A stretch of 64,000 nt of DNA from CAXNKH01 sp049296795 (lineage in GTDB: Bacteria; Pseudomonadota; Gammaproteobacteria; Burkholderiales; Burkholderiaceae_C): the NCBI GenBank assembly GCA_049296795.1, contig JBAQTC010000002.1:1-64000 (forward strand). The letters run 5' to 3'. The notes beneath the pieces were generated by a model. That model saw only the letters and a program-made list of their open reading frames with translations, searched no databases and was not told the DNA's origin. Positions within the stretch are counted from its first letter, which is position 1. Each line of letters begins with the position of its first letter. Positions 54,489 through 63,138 of the stretch are shown piece by piece. The position numbers and the translations under genes are program-made.

Positions 54489-56129
54489 TTGAAAACTTCA
54501 TCACACGCCCTGTTATCGGTTTTTCAGGCCAACGGCATCGACCGAATTTTCCAAGTCCCGGGTGAAAGCTATATCGGCTTGCTCGATGCGCTAGCTGACT
54601 TCCCGGCCATTGATGTCGTGACTTGTCGCCACGAGTCCGGCGCTGGCTTCATGGCCTGTGCCGACGGCCGCTTGACCCGGCGACCAGGCGTTCTCATGGT
54701 GAGCCGTGGACCGGGCGCAGCGAACGCTGCCATCGCTGTGCATACCGCGCAGCAAGACGCCATTCCCTTAATCCTGATCGTTGGTCAAGTTCCCAAAAAA
54801 GACCTGCGCAAAGAAGCTTTCCAGGAAATCGATTATCAAAAAATGTTCGGCGCTATCGCCAAGTGGGTCATGGAAGCCACTGAAGCGAGCCAACTCGGCG
54901 AGATGGCCTTCAAAGCGATTCGAATGGCGACCACGGGCACACCTGGGCCCGTGGTGCTGGTGATTCCAGAGGATTTACAGCAACAGCTGTGCGAACAACC
55001 CAAATGGCGGGTCAACGCCCACGCCAAAACCACGGCAGCAGCCCCAGTCTTGGCCGAACTTGGCGCCCTGCTGAGCCAGGCCCAGCGGCCCCTGATCATT
55101 GCCGGTGGTGCATTCGATCAACCCCACGGGCGTGCAGCCCTGCTGGCATTTGCCAATACTTGGCAAATCCCCGTGGCAGTGTCCTTTCGCCGGCACGACT
55201 TGTTCCCCAATGCCCACCCTTTATTCGTCGGCGACCTGGGTTTGTCCAACCCAGACCACCAGATGCAGGCTTTTCATCGCAGTGACTTGATCCTGGCGCT
55301 GGGTACTCGCTTAGACGACATCACCAGCCAAGGTTATAGCTTTCCACAACTGCCACAGCCGGCGCAGACTCTGGTCCATTGCTACCCCGACGACCATGTG
55401 GTCGGCCTGCACTTTGCGCCCACTATCGGCCTGTGCTGCGACCCCGTGACGCTGGTGCAAGACCTGATGCCATCAGCGCCTGCCCCGGCCTCTCGTGAAC
55501 GACTGAACTGGAGCCGCGAGTTGCGCGTGATTCATGAAAAAATTGCCGCTTGGCCCCAACGCGAGGCCAGCGATGGCATCCCGTTTACCCAAGTGGTGCG
55601 TGAGTTGGCGCAGCAAGCGCCGGCTGACACCCTGGTTTGCCTGGACGCCGGAACTTTTGCCGCGCCGGTTTACCGCAGCTTTTGTTTTAACGACCCGCAA
55701 CGCTTGATGGCCCCGCTCTCGGGCGCTATGGGCTATGGCACGCCGGCCGCTATCGCCTGCCAGCTGCGACGCCCCCAAAACCGGGTTATTTGCTTGGTCG
55801 GTGATGGGGGCTTCATGATGACCGGCAATGAAATGATCGCTGCGGTCGAACGCCAGTTGCCGATACTCTTCATCCTGTCGAACAACAACAGCTACGGTTC
55901 GATCCGGATTCACCAGGAACGCGCCTACCCTGGGCGAGGCCCAGTGGGAACGGGCCTGTTCAACCCGGATTTTCTGCAAATCGCCCAAGGCTTCGGCTTG
56001 CCCACAGAACGTATCCATAGCAGTGATCAGGTGGCCGCTGCCCTGGCTCGCGGCTTGGCGGCAAATGGGCCTTATTTCATCGAAGTAAAAACCAGTTTGC
56101 AAGATTCACTGCCGTTACGCGGGGATTAA
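54489..56129 (+). CDS. ThDP-dependent enzyme, acetolactate-synthase-like
   Basis: A TTG start gives 546 aa. The ALS-family layout is clear: FQVPGESYIGLLDALADFPA, RHESGAGFMACADG with the catalytic Glu, and LVGDGGFMMTGNEMIAAVER with FILSNNNSYGSI for ThDP and Mg. No FAD-domain insert typical of true synthases can be confirmed by eye, so a catabolic lyase or decarboxylase is as likely as acetolactate formation. First gene of operon B, 4 bp from the next. Confidence 0.85.
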   Translation: MKTSSHALLSVFQANGIDRIFQVPGESYIGLLDALADFPAIDVVTCRHESGAGFMACADGRLTRRPGVLMVSRGPGAANAAIAVHTAQQDAIPLILIVGQVPKKDLRKEAFQEIDYQKMFGAIAKWVMEATEASQLGEMAFKAIRMATTGTPGPVVLVIPEDLQQQLCEQPKWRVNAHAKTTAAAPVLAELGALLSQAQRPLIIAGGAFDQPHGRAALLAFANTWQIPVAVSFRRHDLFPNAHPLFVGDLGLSNPDHQMQAFHRSDLILALGTRLDDITSQGYSFPQLPQPAQTLVHCYPDDHVVGLHFAPTIGLCCDPVTLVQDLMPSAPAPASRERLNWSRELRVIHEKIAAWPQREASDGIPFTQVVRELAQQAPADTLVCLDAGTFAAPVYRSFCFNDPQRLMAPLSGAMGYGTPAAIACQLRRPQNRVICLVGDGGFMMTGNEMIAAVERQLPILFILSNNNSYGSIRIHQERAYPGRGPVGTGLFNPDFLQIAQGFGLPTERIHSSDQVAAALARGLAANGPYFIEVKTSLQDSLPLRGD

Positions 56130-56133
56130 CCGC

Positions 56134-57309
56134 ATGATGCTTTTTGATCCAACGGCCATGGCCACGCCCGCACTGCCGCAAGATCCGGTTGTGATACGTC
56201 GGATTGAAACTTTTATTTACCGTGTCAAAGTGGATAAACCCGTGGTTTCGACCCTGGCGATACTTGGCCACCGCACGGCGTTGTTGGTACGCGTTGAAGA
56301 CAGCGATGGCACTTTTGGTTGGGGCGAAGTGTACGCCACGATGCCGACTTATGGCGCTGAACATCGTGCTCTCACCGTGCACAAGCTGCTCGCACCGTTG
56401 TTGCTGGGTCACAGCTTTCATCAGCCCGCCGAGTGCTGGCAAATGCTGACGGAAAAAACCCATAACTTAGCGATCCAAACCGGTGAGGCAGGGCCGATTT
56501 CGGCGGCGATTGGCGGCTTGGACTGCGCCTTATGGGATTTGTTGGCGCGCCGGGCCAAGCTACCCCTGTGCAGCCTGCTGGGCAGCGAGCCCAAAGACTT
56601 GTCCGCTTACGCCAGCGGCCTCAACCCGGCCGACGGCCCGCAAGTTGTCGCAGCCTGCCGGGCCCAAGGTTTCAATGCATTTAAACAAAAAATCGGTTTT
56701 GGCCAGAACGTCGATCTGGAGAATTTGCGCTCTATCCGAGCCGACATGGCAGAACATGAAGCCCTGATGGTCGATGTCAATCAGGGCTGGACGCTGGAGC
56801 AGGCGCTGGACATGGCCCCACAACTCACACCGTTTAATTTGTCTTGGATCGAAGAGCCTCTGGCAGCTGATCGGCCTGAGGCCGAATGGCTGGCTTGTCA
56901 ATCAGCGTTTCGCGCCCCGCTCGCTGGCGGAGAAAACCTACGCGCCGGCGATTTTGCCGCACAGTCACCTTGGCTGGGCGTGGTTCAACCCGACGTTGGC
57001 AAATGGGGTGGCATCAGCGCGGGCTGGGCCGTAGCGCAGGCTACGTTGGCCCAGGGCCTGCGCTATTGCCCGCATTGGCTGGGCAGCGGTATCGGATTGA
57101 TGGCGTCGGCACATTTGCTGGCAGCCGTCGGTGGCGACGGTTTGCTGGAAATCGATGTCAATGAAAACCCCTTACGCGAAGCCCTGTGCCAGCCCTTTGC
57201 AACACTGGCGCAAGGGAAATTCGTGCTGACGCAAAGCGCCGGTATCGGTGCCGAACCCGAGCAAAAAGCAGCGGTAAGATGGTTGCTACAACACGAGGAA
57301 ACAACATGA
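56134..57309 (+). CDS. Mandelate racemase / muconate lactonising enzyme family protein
   Basis: The 391-aa enolase-superfamily enzyme has the catalytic Lys pair FKQKIG (K-x-K), metal ligands in MVDVNQGW (Asp), SWIEEPL (Glu) and AGGENL (Glu), and a C-terminal CPHWLGSGIG with the acid/base His. This is the MR-subgroup pattern, typical of acid-sugar dehydratases and racemases. Reaction unknown. Confidence 0.9.
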   Translation: MMLFDPTAMATPALPQDPVVIRRIETFIYRVKVDKPVVSTLAILGHRTALLVRVEDSDGTFGWGEVYATMPTYGAEHRALTVHKLLAPLLLGHSFHQPAECWQMLTEKTHNLAIQTGEAGPISAAIGGLDCALWDLLARRAKLPLCSLLGSEPKDLSAYASGLNPADGPQVVAACRAQGFNAFKQKIGFGQNVDLENLRSIRADMAEHEALMVDVNQGWTLEQALDMAPQLTPFNLSWIEEPLAADRPEAEWLACQSAFRAPLAGGENLRAGDFAAQSPWLGVVQPDVGKWGGISAGWAVAQATLAQGLRYCPHWLGSGIGLMASAHLLAAVGGDGLLEIDVNENPLREALCQPFATLAQGKFVLTQSAGIGAEPEQKAAVRWLLQHEETT

Positions 57310-58274
57310 AATTTTCAATGCGCAAGTTGCTGCTGGGCTGCCTGACGGGGTTGCTGCTGTCGAGTGCAGCGGCCCAAGAGTTCCCCACCAAACCGGTGCG
57401 TCTGGTGGTGGGCTTTCCGCCCGGTGGCCTGGCCGACATCATGGCACGCACGCTGGCCGATAAGTTGCCCGCGTTGTGGAATCAGCCGGTGTTGGTGGAT
57501 AACCGGCCCGGCGCCTCTGGCACGATAGCGGCCGATATTGTGGCCAAAGCCAACCCGGATGGCCACACCCTGCTGCTGATCCTCACCAACCATGTTGTGA
57601 TCGCTGCCGTGCGGCCCAAACTGCCGTTCGACCCCTTGGCTGATTTCGCACCCGTCTCACAAGTCGGCAGCTCGCCCCTGATCTTGCTGGCCAACCCCAA
57701 GTTTGCCGCCAACACCTTGCCCGAATTGATCGCGCTGGCTAAAACCAAACCCGGCGTTATCACCTACTCCACACCGGGCGACGGTTCGGTCCATCACCTG
57801 CAACAAGAACTGTTGAATGCTGCGGTGGGTGTGAAAATGATTCATGTGCCCTATGTCGGCGGCGCGCCTGCGATGCTCGATGCCATTTCGGGTGTGGTCG
57901 ATTTGAACGTCGGGAGCCCGGCGCAGGGCTTGCAGCAAGTTGAAGCCGGCAAGCTCAAGGCATTGAGCTATACCGGAAGCCAGCGCTCGGCCCTGTTGCC
58001 GCGTGTACCCACCGTGGCTGAGGCAGCTGTTCCCGGGTTTTCTGCCGCACTCTGGGGCGGCGTGCTGGCCCCTGGACGCACACCCAAGGCCTTGGTGGCA
58101 CGCCTGAATACCGATATTCAAAAAGTCATGAGCCTGCCCGAAGTGCGCGAAAAAATGACCAAACTCGGCACCGATGTGGTCACCAGTTCACCCGAAGAGT
58201 TTGACAAATTCATCCGCTCTGAACTGGGCAAGTGGAGTACCGTAGCGAAGCAAGCCGGTGTCAAAGGTGAGTAA
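57306..58274 (+). CDS. Bug/TctC-family solute receptor
   Basis: ATG 57306 overlaps the preceding stop (ATGA). The 322-aa precursor (MKFSMRKLLLGCLTGLLLSS, cleaved near AAAQEFP) has the Bug core (FPTKPVRLVVGFPPGGLADI, NRPGASGTIAADIVAKANPD). It lies in operon B, 29 bp before soxX. Confidence 0.9.
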   Translation: MKFSMRKLLLGCLTGLLLSSAAAQEFPTKPVRLVVGFPPGGLADIMARTLADKLPALWNQPVLVDNRPGASGTIAADIVAKANPDGHTLLLILTNHVVIAAVRPKLPFDPLADFAPVSQVGSSPLILLANPKFAANTLPELIALAKTKPGVITYSTPGDGSVHHLQQELLNAAVGVKMIHVPYVGGAPAMLDAISGVVDLNVGSPAQGLQQVEAGKLKALSYTGSQRSALLPRVPTVAEAAVPGFSAALWGGVLAPGRTPKALVARLNTDIQKVMSLPEVREKMTKLGTDVVTSSPEEFDKFIRSELGKWSTVAKQAGVKGE

Positions 58275-58303
58275 GTCTTAGGGTTGGCGGATTAAAAGCA
58301 ACC

Positions 58304-58720
58304 ATGCGCAACAGGCGGCTCCACAGCCCCTCGTCAACCCTGGGTCGCTGCAGGGCGCTGGCGCTGAGTTGTGCATTTTTGTTGACCCCATCCTGGGCCC
58401 AAGACAGCAACGCCGACCAGGCCGAGCAGGGTTTTAGAATCATGCGCGACCGCGCCAGCGGTAATTGTCTGGCTTGCCATACGCTGCCAGGCCAAAGCGG
58501 CATCCTGAGCAACTTCGCTCCGCCACTCCATCAAGTGGCCAGTCGTTACTCAGAACAGCAGTTGCGCCAGTGGGTGTTCGATGCCCGACTGCTCAAACCC
58601 GACAGCTTGATGCCGCCTTATGGCAGCATCTTAGGAACGAACCAAGCACGCCCCGAGCAGCCAGTACTGAGCGAGGAACAGATCAGTCTGGTGCTTGCCG
58701 CCTTGCTCACTTTGCGCTGA
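58304..58720 (+). CDS. soxX: Cytochrome c SoxX
   Basis: The 138-aa precursor has a signal peptide (to about SWAQDS), one haem site CLACH followed by TLPGQSG, and an axial Met in LMPPYGS. The line RYSEQQLRQWVFDARLLKPD is typical of SoxX. With SoxA it forms the SoxAX cytochrome that attaches thiosulfate to the SoxY cysteine. Confidence 0.85.
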   Translation: MRNRRLHSPSSTLGRCRALALSCAFLLTPSWAQDSNADQAEQGFRIMRDRASGNCLACHTLPGQSGILSNFAPPLHQVASRYSEQQLRQWVFDARLLKPDSLMPPYGSILGTNQARPEQPVLSEEQISLVLAALLTLR

Positions 58721-58724
58721 CTGC

Positions 58725-59177
58725 ATGACAAGCCGCAGACCTGATCAACCCCAACCGATCCAACGGCGTACCGCGCTGGGCTTGGCTGTCGCGCTGCTGA
58801 CGCTCGATGCCAGCGCTCAAAGTTCCGAGAGCGCAGCCAGTATCGAACTCAAAAATAGACGCTTGAATGCGCAGGGCATCACACTCGAATTTCCGGCGCT
58901 GGCCGACACCGGCAACGCGATTCCTTTTCATGCCAGCGTCACTGCCCCACCCGGCTTGACGCTGACGCTGCTGGAAGTCTTTTTGCCAGAAAACCCCAAC
59001 CCGCAGGTCCTGCAGCTGCGTCTGATCGAGCCACAAACCCGCTACAGCTTCAGCACCCGTTTACGCCTGGCAGCCAGCCAATCGGTTTGGCTGGTGGCCA
59101 GTTTCAGCGATGGCAGCCAACGCGCTGCCAGTGCAGAAACCCTGATCACATCGTCGGCCTGTTTTGACGCCAGCTGA
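58725..59177 (+). CDS. soxY: SoxY-like sulfur carrier with altered C-terminus
   Basis: I choose ATG 58725. The 150-aa protein has a twin-Arg-like leader (QRRTALGLAVALLTLDASAQ) and a SoxY immunoglobulin-like domain. Canonical SoxY ends in GGCGG, whose Cys carries the sulfur on a flexible arm. This one ends ITSSACFDAS: the Cys is kept but all flanking glycines are gone and the arm has two extra residues after it. It may be a variant carrier or a diverged one. Confidence 0.75.
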   Translation: MTSRRPDQPQPIQRRTALGLAVALLTLDASAQSSESAASIELKNRRLNAQGITLEFPALADTGNAIPFHASVTAPPGLTLTLLEVFLPENPNPQVLQLRLIEPQTRYSFSTRLRLAASQSVWLVASFSDGSQRAASAETLITSSACFDAS

Positions 59178-59189
59178 GACTCTTCCCCC

Positions 59190-59525
59190 ATGACCACACC
59201 GATTCCCTCCCGCTTGAGCTTTGCTGGCAAGGTGAGCGCTGGCAACACCATCGAAGTGCGCTGGATTGCGGGTCATGCAATGGAAAGTGGTTTTCGACTC
59301 AACGACGCGGGCCAGCCGATTCCGAGAAACATCATCAACCAGGTTCGAGTCAGCCTGAACGACAAGCTGATCCTGGAAGCCAAGACCGGCACCGGTCTAT
59401 CGGCCCACCCTTACTTGGCTTTCTCGCTGCTGGTTCCGCCTCAAGGTGGAACGGTAAGCGTGCAATGGGTTGACGACTTAGGACAGCGCGGACAAGTCCA
59501 GCAGCAGCTGCGTTTGATCCCATGA
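59190..59525 (+). CDS. soxZ: SoxZ sulfur-carrier partner
   Basis: The 111-aa protein without signal peptide has the SoxZ pattern: RLSFAGKVSAGNTIEVRWIA, HAMESGFRLNDAGQPIPRNI and ISxNP-free end QWVDDLGQRGQ. It pairs with SoxY and is exported with it by the Tat system. It overlaps soxA by 4 bp. Confidence 0.88.
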   Translation: MTTPIPSRLSFAGKVSAGNTIEVRWIAGHAMESGFRLNDAGQPIPRNIINQVRVSLNDKLILEAKTGTGLSAHPYLAFSLLVPPQGGTVSVQWVDDLGQRGQVQQQLRLIP

Positions 59526-60301
59526 ATCACCGGGCTGCAACGCTGCTGCTGATGCTGGGCTCGTGGCTGAGTCTGGCCAGCGCCCAGCCCTGGCCCGAGC
59601 AACAAAATCTCAGCGGCAATGCATTTTTGACTCGGACCCTGCTGACTCTTCAGAACAGCCCCGACAGCAACCCAATCAGCTTGTGGTTGGAGCAGGGTCA
59701 GGTTCTTTGGCGCGATGGCAGAACCGGTCCGAGCTGCAGCAGTTGCCACGGTGCCATCGACAAACTGAAAAATGCTGCGCCGAGTTTTCCGCGCCTGTCT
59801 GCCGATGGCGCTCATCTCATCAATCTAGAGGACCAGATCATCGCCTGCCGCAACCGTTCTGGTCGCAACCCGCAGCAACTCGAAGACCTCGACATCCTGG
59901 CCCTGAGTGCGGCCCTGCACCAAACCGCCAAAGCGCAACCGATCAACGTCAAGCCACTGCCACACCAAACCGATCAGTGGCAGCAGCGATTCCGTCAAGG
60001 CAGTAATTTGTTCAACACCCGGCTCGGGCGCATGAACCTGGCCTGTGTCCATTGCCATGCGAACAATGTGGGGCGACAAATGAGTGCCGATGTGATCAGT
60101 CCGGGCCATCCCACCGGGTTTCCAATTTACCGCATGAGCTGGCAGGGCATGGGTTCGATCGACCGGCGACTTCGGGCTTGCTACTCGGGCGTACAGGCGA
60201 TCATGCCGGCACCTGGCGACCCAGTGTTGCGCGACCTTGAGCTCTACCTCAAGGTGCGCGCCAACGGCATGCCGATGGACGGCCCCTCCATCCGGCGTTA
60301 G
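59522..60301 (+). CDS. soxA: Dihaem cytochrome c SoxA
   Basis: The 259-aa precursor has a signal peptide (to about SLASAQPW), two haem sites (CSSCH near residue 73, CVHCH near residue 177) and RRLRACYSGVQA, which contains the catalytic Cys ligand of the active haem in SoxA. The stop overlaps that of the convergent oxidoreductase gene by 4 bp. No soxB, soxC or soxD follows. Confidence 0.88.
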   Translation: MNHRAATLLLMLGSWLSLASAQPWPEQQNLSGNAFLTRTLLTLQNSPDSNPISLWLEQGQVLWRDGRTGPSCSSCHGAIDKLKNAAPSFPRLSADGAHLINLEDQIIACRNRSGRNPQQLEDLDILALSAALHQTAKAQPINVKPLPHQTDQWQQRFRQGSNLFNTRLGRMNLACVHCHANNVGRQMSADVISPGHPTGFPIYRMSWQGMGSIDRRLRACYSGVQAIMPAPGDPVLRDLELYLKVRANGMPMDGPSIRR

Positions 60302-62499
60302 ACGAAACTGAATCCCTGGTTTTTCAACGGCAAGTGGCGTACCGGTTTGCCGGTAGCAGCATGGATGGCATTGAGCACAGCAGGCGCCACCACACAAATA
60401 GTGGGCTCACCCACCCCACCCCAGAAGTCAAAAGTCGGAACCAGAACTGACTCGACCTTGGGCATCTCGGCCATTTTCAGAATCCGGTAGCTGTCGAAAT
60501 TGAGCTCCTTGATACGGCCTTTTTCGACTGTGCATTCGCCAAAGAAAGTCGCACTCAAACCGTAAGCAACCGAGCCTTCGATCTGCGCAGCAACTTGACC
60601 CGGGTTGACCACATGGCCGCAATTGGTTGCCAGTACCATGCGGTGCACCTTGACCTCTCCATTTTTCCCGACCGAGACCTCGGCCACAGCGGCCGAGTAA
60701 CTGGCATAACCCATGAACTGGGCAATGCCTCGAAACACCCCGGCAGGCAAAGGCTTGCCCCAATCGCCTTTTTCAGCCGCTGCATTGAGCACGGCCAAGT
60801 GCTTGGGGTAATCCTTCATCAGTTCGCGGCGGAACTCCAGTGAATCACGACCCGCAGCCCGCGCCACTTCCTCCATGAAACATTCCAGGTAGACCCCGTT
60901 CTGATTGGTGTTGACACCGCGCCAGGTACCCACCGGAACATGGGTGTTACGGATGGCGTATTCGATCAGCAGATTGGGAATGGTGTAACCCATTTGTGCA
61001 TCGTTGGGCTGTTTCCAGAAACCTTGCAGCTGTCGTTCGTCCTTGCCATCTTTAATGGCCTGTGGGTTCAACCAGGCATTGATGGACTGGCCTGAAACTC
61101 GCACCGCCAAACCCAGCAGCTTGCCGTTAGCGTCCAGTCCGGCTGACATCTGGCACTGAGAAATCGGTCGGTAAAAGCCATGCGCCTGATCTTCTTCGCG
61201 GCTCCAGATCATTTTGATCGGGGTACCGGGGAACTGTTTGGCAATGGCCACGGCCTGGTGCACATTGTCTTGCAGTCCGCCACGACGACCAAAGCCACCG
61301 CCCAGATCGACTTTATAGACCTCACATTTTTCCAAAGGCAAGCCGCTGGCAGCAGCCAGCGCCGCCAGCGAGGCTTCGCCATTTTGGGTTGGGGCCCAGA
61401 CTTCGGCCCGATCGGCTGTGACACGGGCGGTGCAATTCATGGGCTCCATGGTCGCGTGCGACAGGAATGGCGTGCTGTAATGCGCCTCGATTTTCTTGGC
61501 TGCTCCGGCAATGACTGCCAAGGCGTCACCCTCCTTGCGACCAGCATAATCTCCCGGCGCGCTCAGACCTTCCTTGATATGGGCATCAATTTGGGCGCTA
61601 CTGACGGTGGCATTGGGGCCTTCATCCCAGACCACGGGTAATTTGGACAGCGCATTTTTGGCGCGCCACCAGGTGTCAGCTACCACCGCAACGGTTGAGT
61701 CATTGACCCGCACCACGCCGCGCACACCGCGCATGGACGTGATTTTGGATCCTTCAAAACTCACCAGCTTGCCGCCAAATACCGGACAGTCCATGACCGC
61801 AGCACACAACATGCCTTCGAGTTTGAGATCAACCCCAAACACCTTGCTACCGTTGAGCTTGTCGGCAGTGTCGAGTCGCTTCAGAGGTTTACCGGCGATC
61901 TTCCAATCTCTGGGGTTCTTCAGTGTGATGCTTTTGGGGTCGGGGGCAGTTAGTTTCGCCGCTGCTGACGCCACCTTGCCGTAGCGAGTGATGCGTCCGC
62001 TCGGCTTATGGGTGATCACACCCTTGGACACACTGAGCTCGCTCACCGGTACATTCCAGCCGTTGGCCGCGGCTTGCAACAGCATGATGCGTGCGGCAGC
62101 GCCGCCACGGCGCACATAGTCTTCCGATATCCGAATCCCGCGACTGCCTCCGGTGCTCATCTCACCCCAGGCGCGTTTGCGTGCCAGGCTCTGGCCCGGC
62201 GTGGGGGATTCAGTTTTAACTTTACTCCAGTCGCATTCGAGCTCTTCGGCCACCAATTGCGCCAGGCCGGTGCGGGTGCCCTGACCCATTTCGGAGCGGG
62301 CAATTCGGATCACGCAGCTGTCGTCGGGCTTGACCACCACCCAGACATTGACTTCGGAATCGGCCACGCTTTGCGCCTGAGCCTCACCAGAAGCAAAAAT
62401 TTGCCCCACAGCCAGGCCACCACCAGCAATGGCGGCCGAGCCAATGATGAATTGACGGCGCAAGGGCTGGGTCAGCGCGTCGGAAAACTGATTGTCCAT
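60298..62499 (-). CDS. Molybdenum hydroxylase large subunit, isoquinoline-1-oxidoreductase-like
   Basis: The 733-aa protein has a twin-Arg signal (RRQFIIGSAAIAGGGLAVGQ) and the xanthine-dehydrogenase-family Mo-binding pattern: RIARSEMGQGTRTGLAQLVA, ATMEPMNCTARVTADRAEVW and GGFGRRGGLQDN. The IorB type differs from XdhB in being one chain with a Tat signal. It hydroxylates N-heterocycles or aldehydes using water. The electron acceptor is usually a periplasmic cytochrome c. Confidence 0.9.
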   Translation of the reverse strand: MDNQFSDALTQPLRRQFIIGSAAIAGGGLAVGQIFASGEAQAQSVADSEVNVWVVVKPDDSCVIRIARSEMGQGTRTGLAQLVAEELECDWSKVKTESPTPGQSLARKRAWGEMSTGGSRGIRISEDYVRRGGAAARIMLLQAAANGWNVPVSELSVSKGVITHKPSGRITRYGKVASAAAKLTAPDPKSITLKNPRDWKIAGKPLKRLDTADKLNGSKVFGVDLKLEGMLCAAVMDCPVFGGKLVSFEGSKITSMRGVRGVVRVNDSTVAVVADTWWRAKNALSKLPVVWDEGPNATVSSAQIDAHIKEGLSAPGDYAGRKEGDALAVIAGAAKKIEAHYSTPFLSHATMEPMNCTARVTADRAEVWAPTQNGEASLAALAAASGLPLEKCEVYKVDLGGGFGRRGGLQDNVHQAVAIAKQFPGTPIKMIWSREEDQAHGFYRPISQCQMSAGLDANGKLLGLAVRVSGQSINAWLNPQAIKDGKDERQLQGFWKQPNDAQMGYTIPNLLIEYAIRNTHVPVGTWRGVNTNQNGVYLECFMEEVARAAGRDSLEFRRELMKDYPKHLAVLNAAAEKGDWGKPLPAGVFRGIAQFMGYASYSAAVAEVSVGKNGEVKVHRMVLATNCGHVVNPGQVAAQIEGSVAYGLSATFFGECTVEKGRIKELNFDSYRILKMAEMPKVESVLVPTFDFWGGVGEPTICVVAPAVLNAIHAATGKPVRHLPLKNQGFSFV

Positions 62500-62510
62500 A
62501 CGTTTTCCCC

Positions 62511-63002
62511 TTAAGCCGATTCAGCGATTTCAAGCATGGCTTGGGCCACGGACTTCTTGTTGCCGGCGGCCCAGTGAATGGCCGCCCTCACTCTCTGGTA
62601 TGTGCCGCAGCGGCAGATATTAGACATGGCCTCGTCAATGTCCTGGTCGGTCGGCTTGGGTTTGCGCTTGAGCAAGGCTGCCGCCGCCATGATTTGACCC
62701 GATTGACAATAGCCGCATTGCGGGACATCCAAAGCGGCCCAGGCTTTTTGTACCGGGTGGCTGCTGTTAGGTGAGAGACCTTCAATGGTGGTGATGCGCT
62801 GGCCGGCATAAGCAGAACCAGGGGTCGCACAGGAGCGGGTCGGCTGCCCCTCGACATAAACTGTGCAGGCGCCACACTGCGAAACACCGCAGCCGTATTT
62901 GGTTCCGGTTAATCCGAGAACTTCGCGCAGCACCCACAGCAGGGGCATATCGGGTTCGGCATCGACCGCTTGCACTTTCCCATTGACGTTGAGCTTGTAC
63001 AT
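62511..63002 (-). CDS. [2Fe-2S] small subunit of the molybdenum hydroxylase, IorA-like
   Basis: ATG 63002 follows GGAG by 5 nt; a GTG at 63008 is in frame. The 163-aa protein has the plant-ferredoxin cluster (YGCGVSQCGACTVYVEGQPT, then Cys) and the second cluster (QCGYCQSGQIM and NICRCGTYQRVRAAI). It carries electrons from the Mo site. It is 11 bp upstream of the large-subunit gene. Confidence 0.93.
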   Translation of the reverse strand: MYKLNVNGKVQAVDAEPDMPLLWVLREVLGLTGTKYGCGVSQCGACTVYVEGQPTRSCATPGSAYAGQRITTIEGLSPNSSHPVQKAWAALDVPQCGYCQSGQIMAAAALLKRKPKPTDQDIDEAMSNICRCGTYQRVRAAIHWAAGNKKSVAQAMLEIAESA

Positions 63003-63138
63003 TTGCACTCCGGTAAAGAATAGACTTTATTAAATCGGAAATGACCCATGAATGGGCTAATACAACGGGTCAGATACACGGGGTTTACCCCCATTCCAAT
63101 GTGTTTGGAGACACCTGTGCGACAGGGCCCAGCCTATC

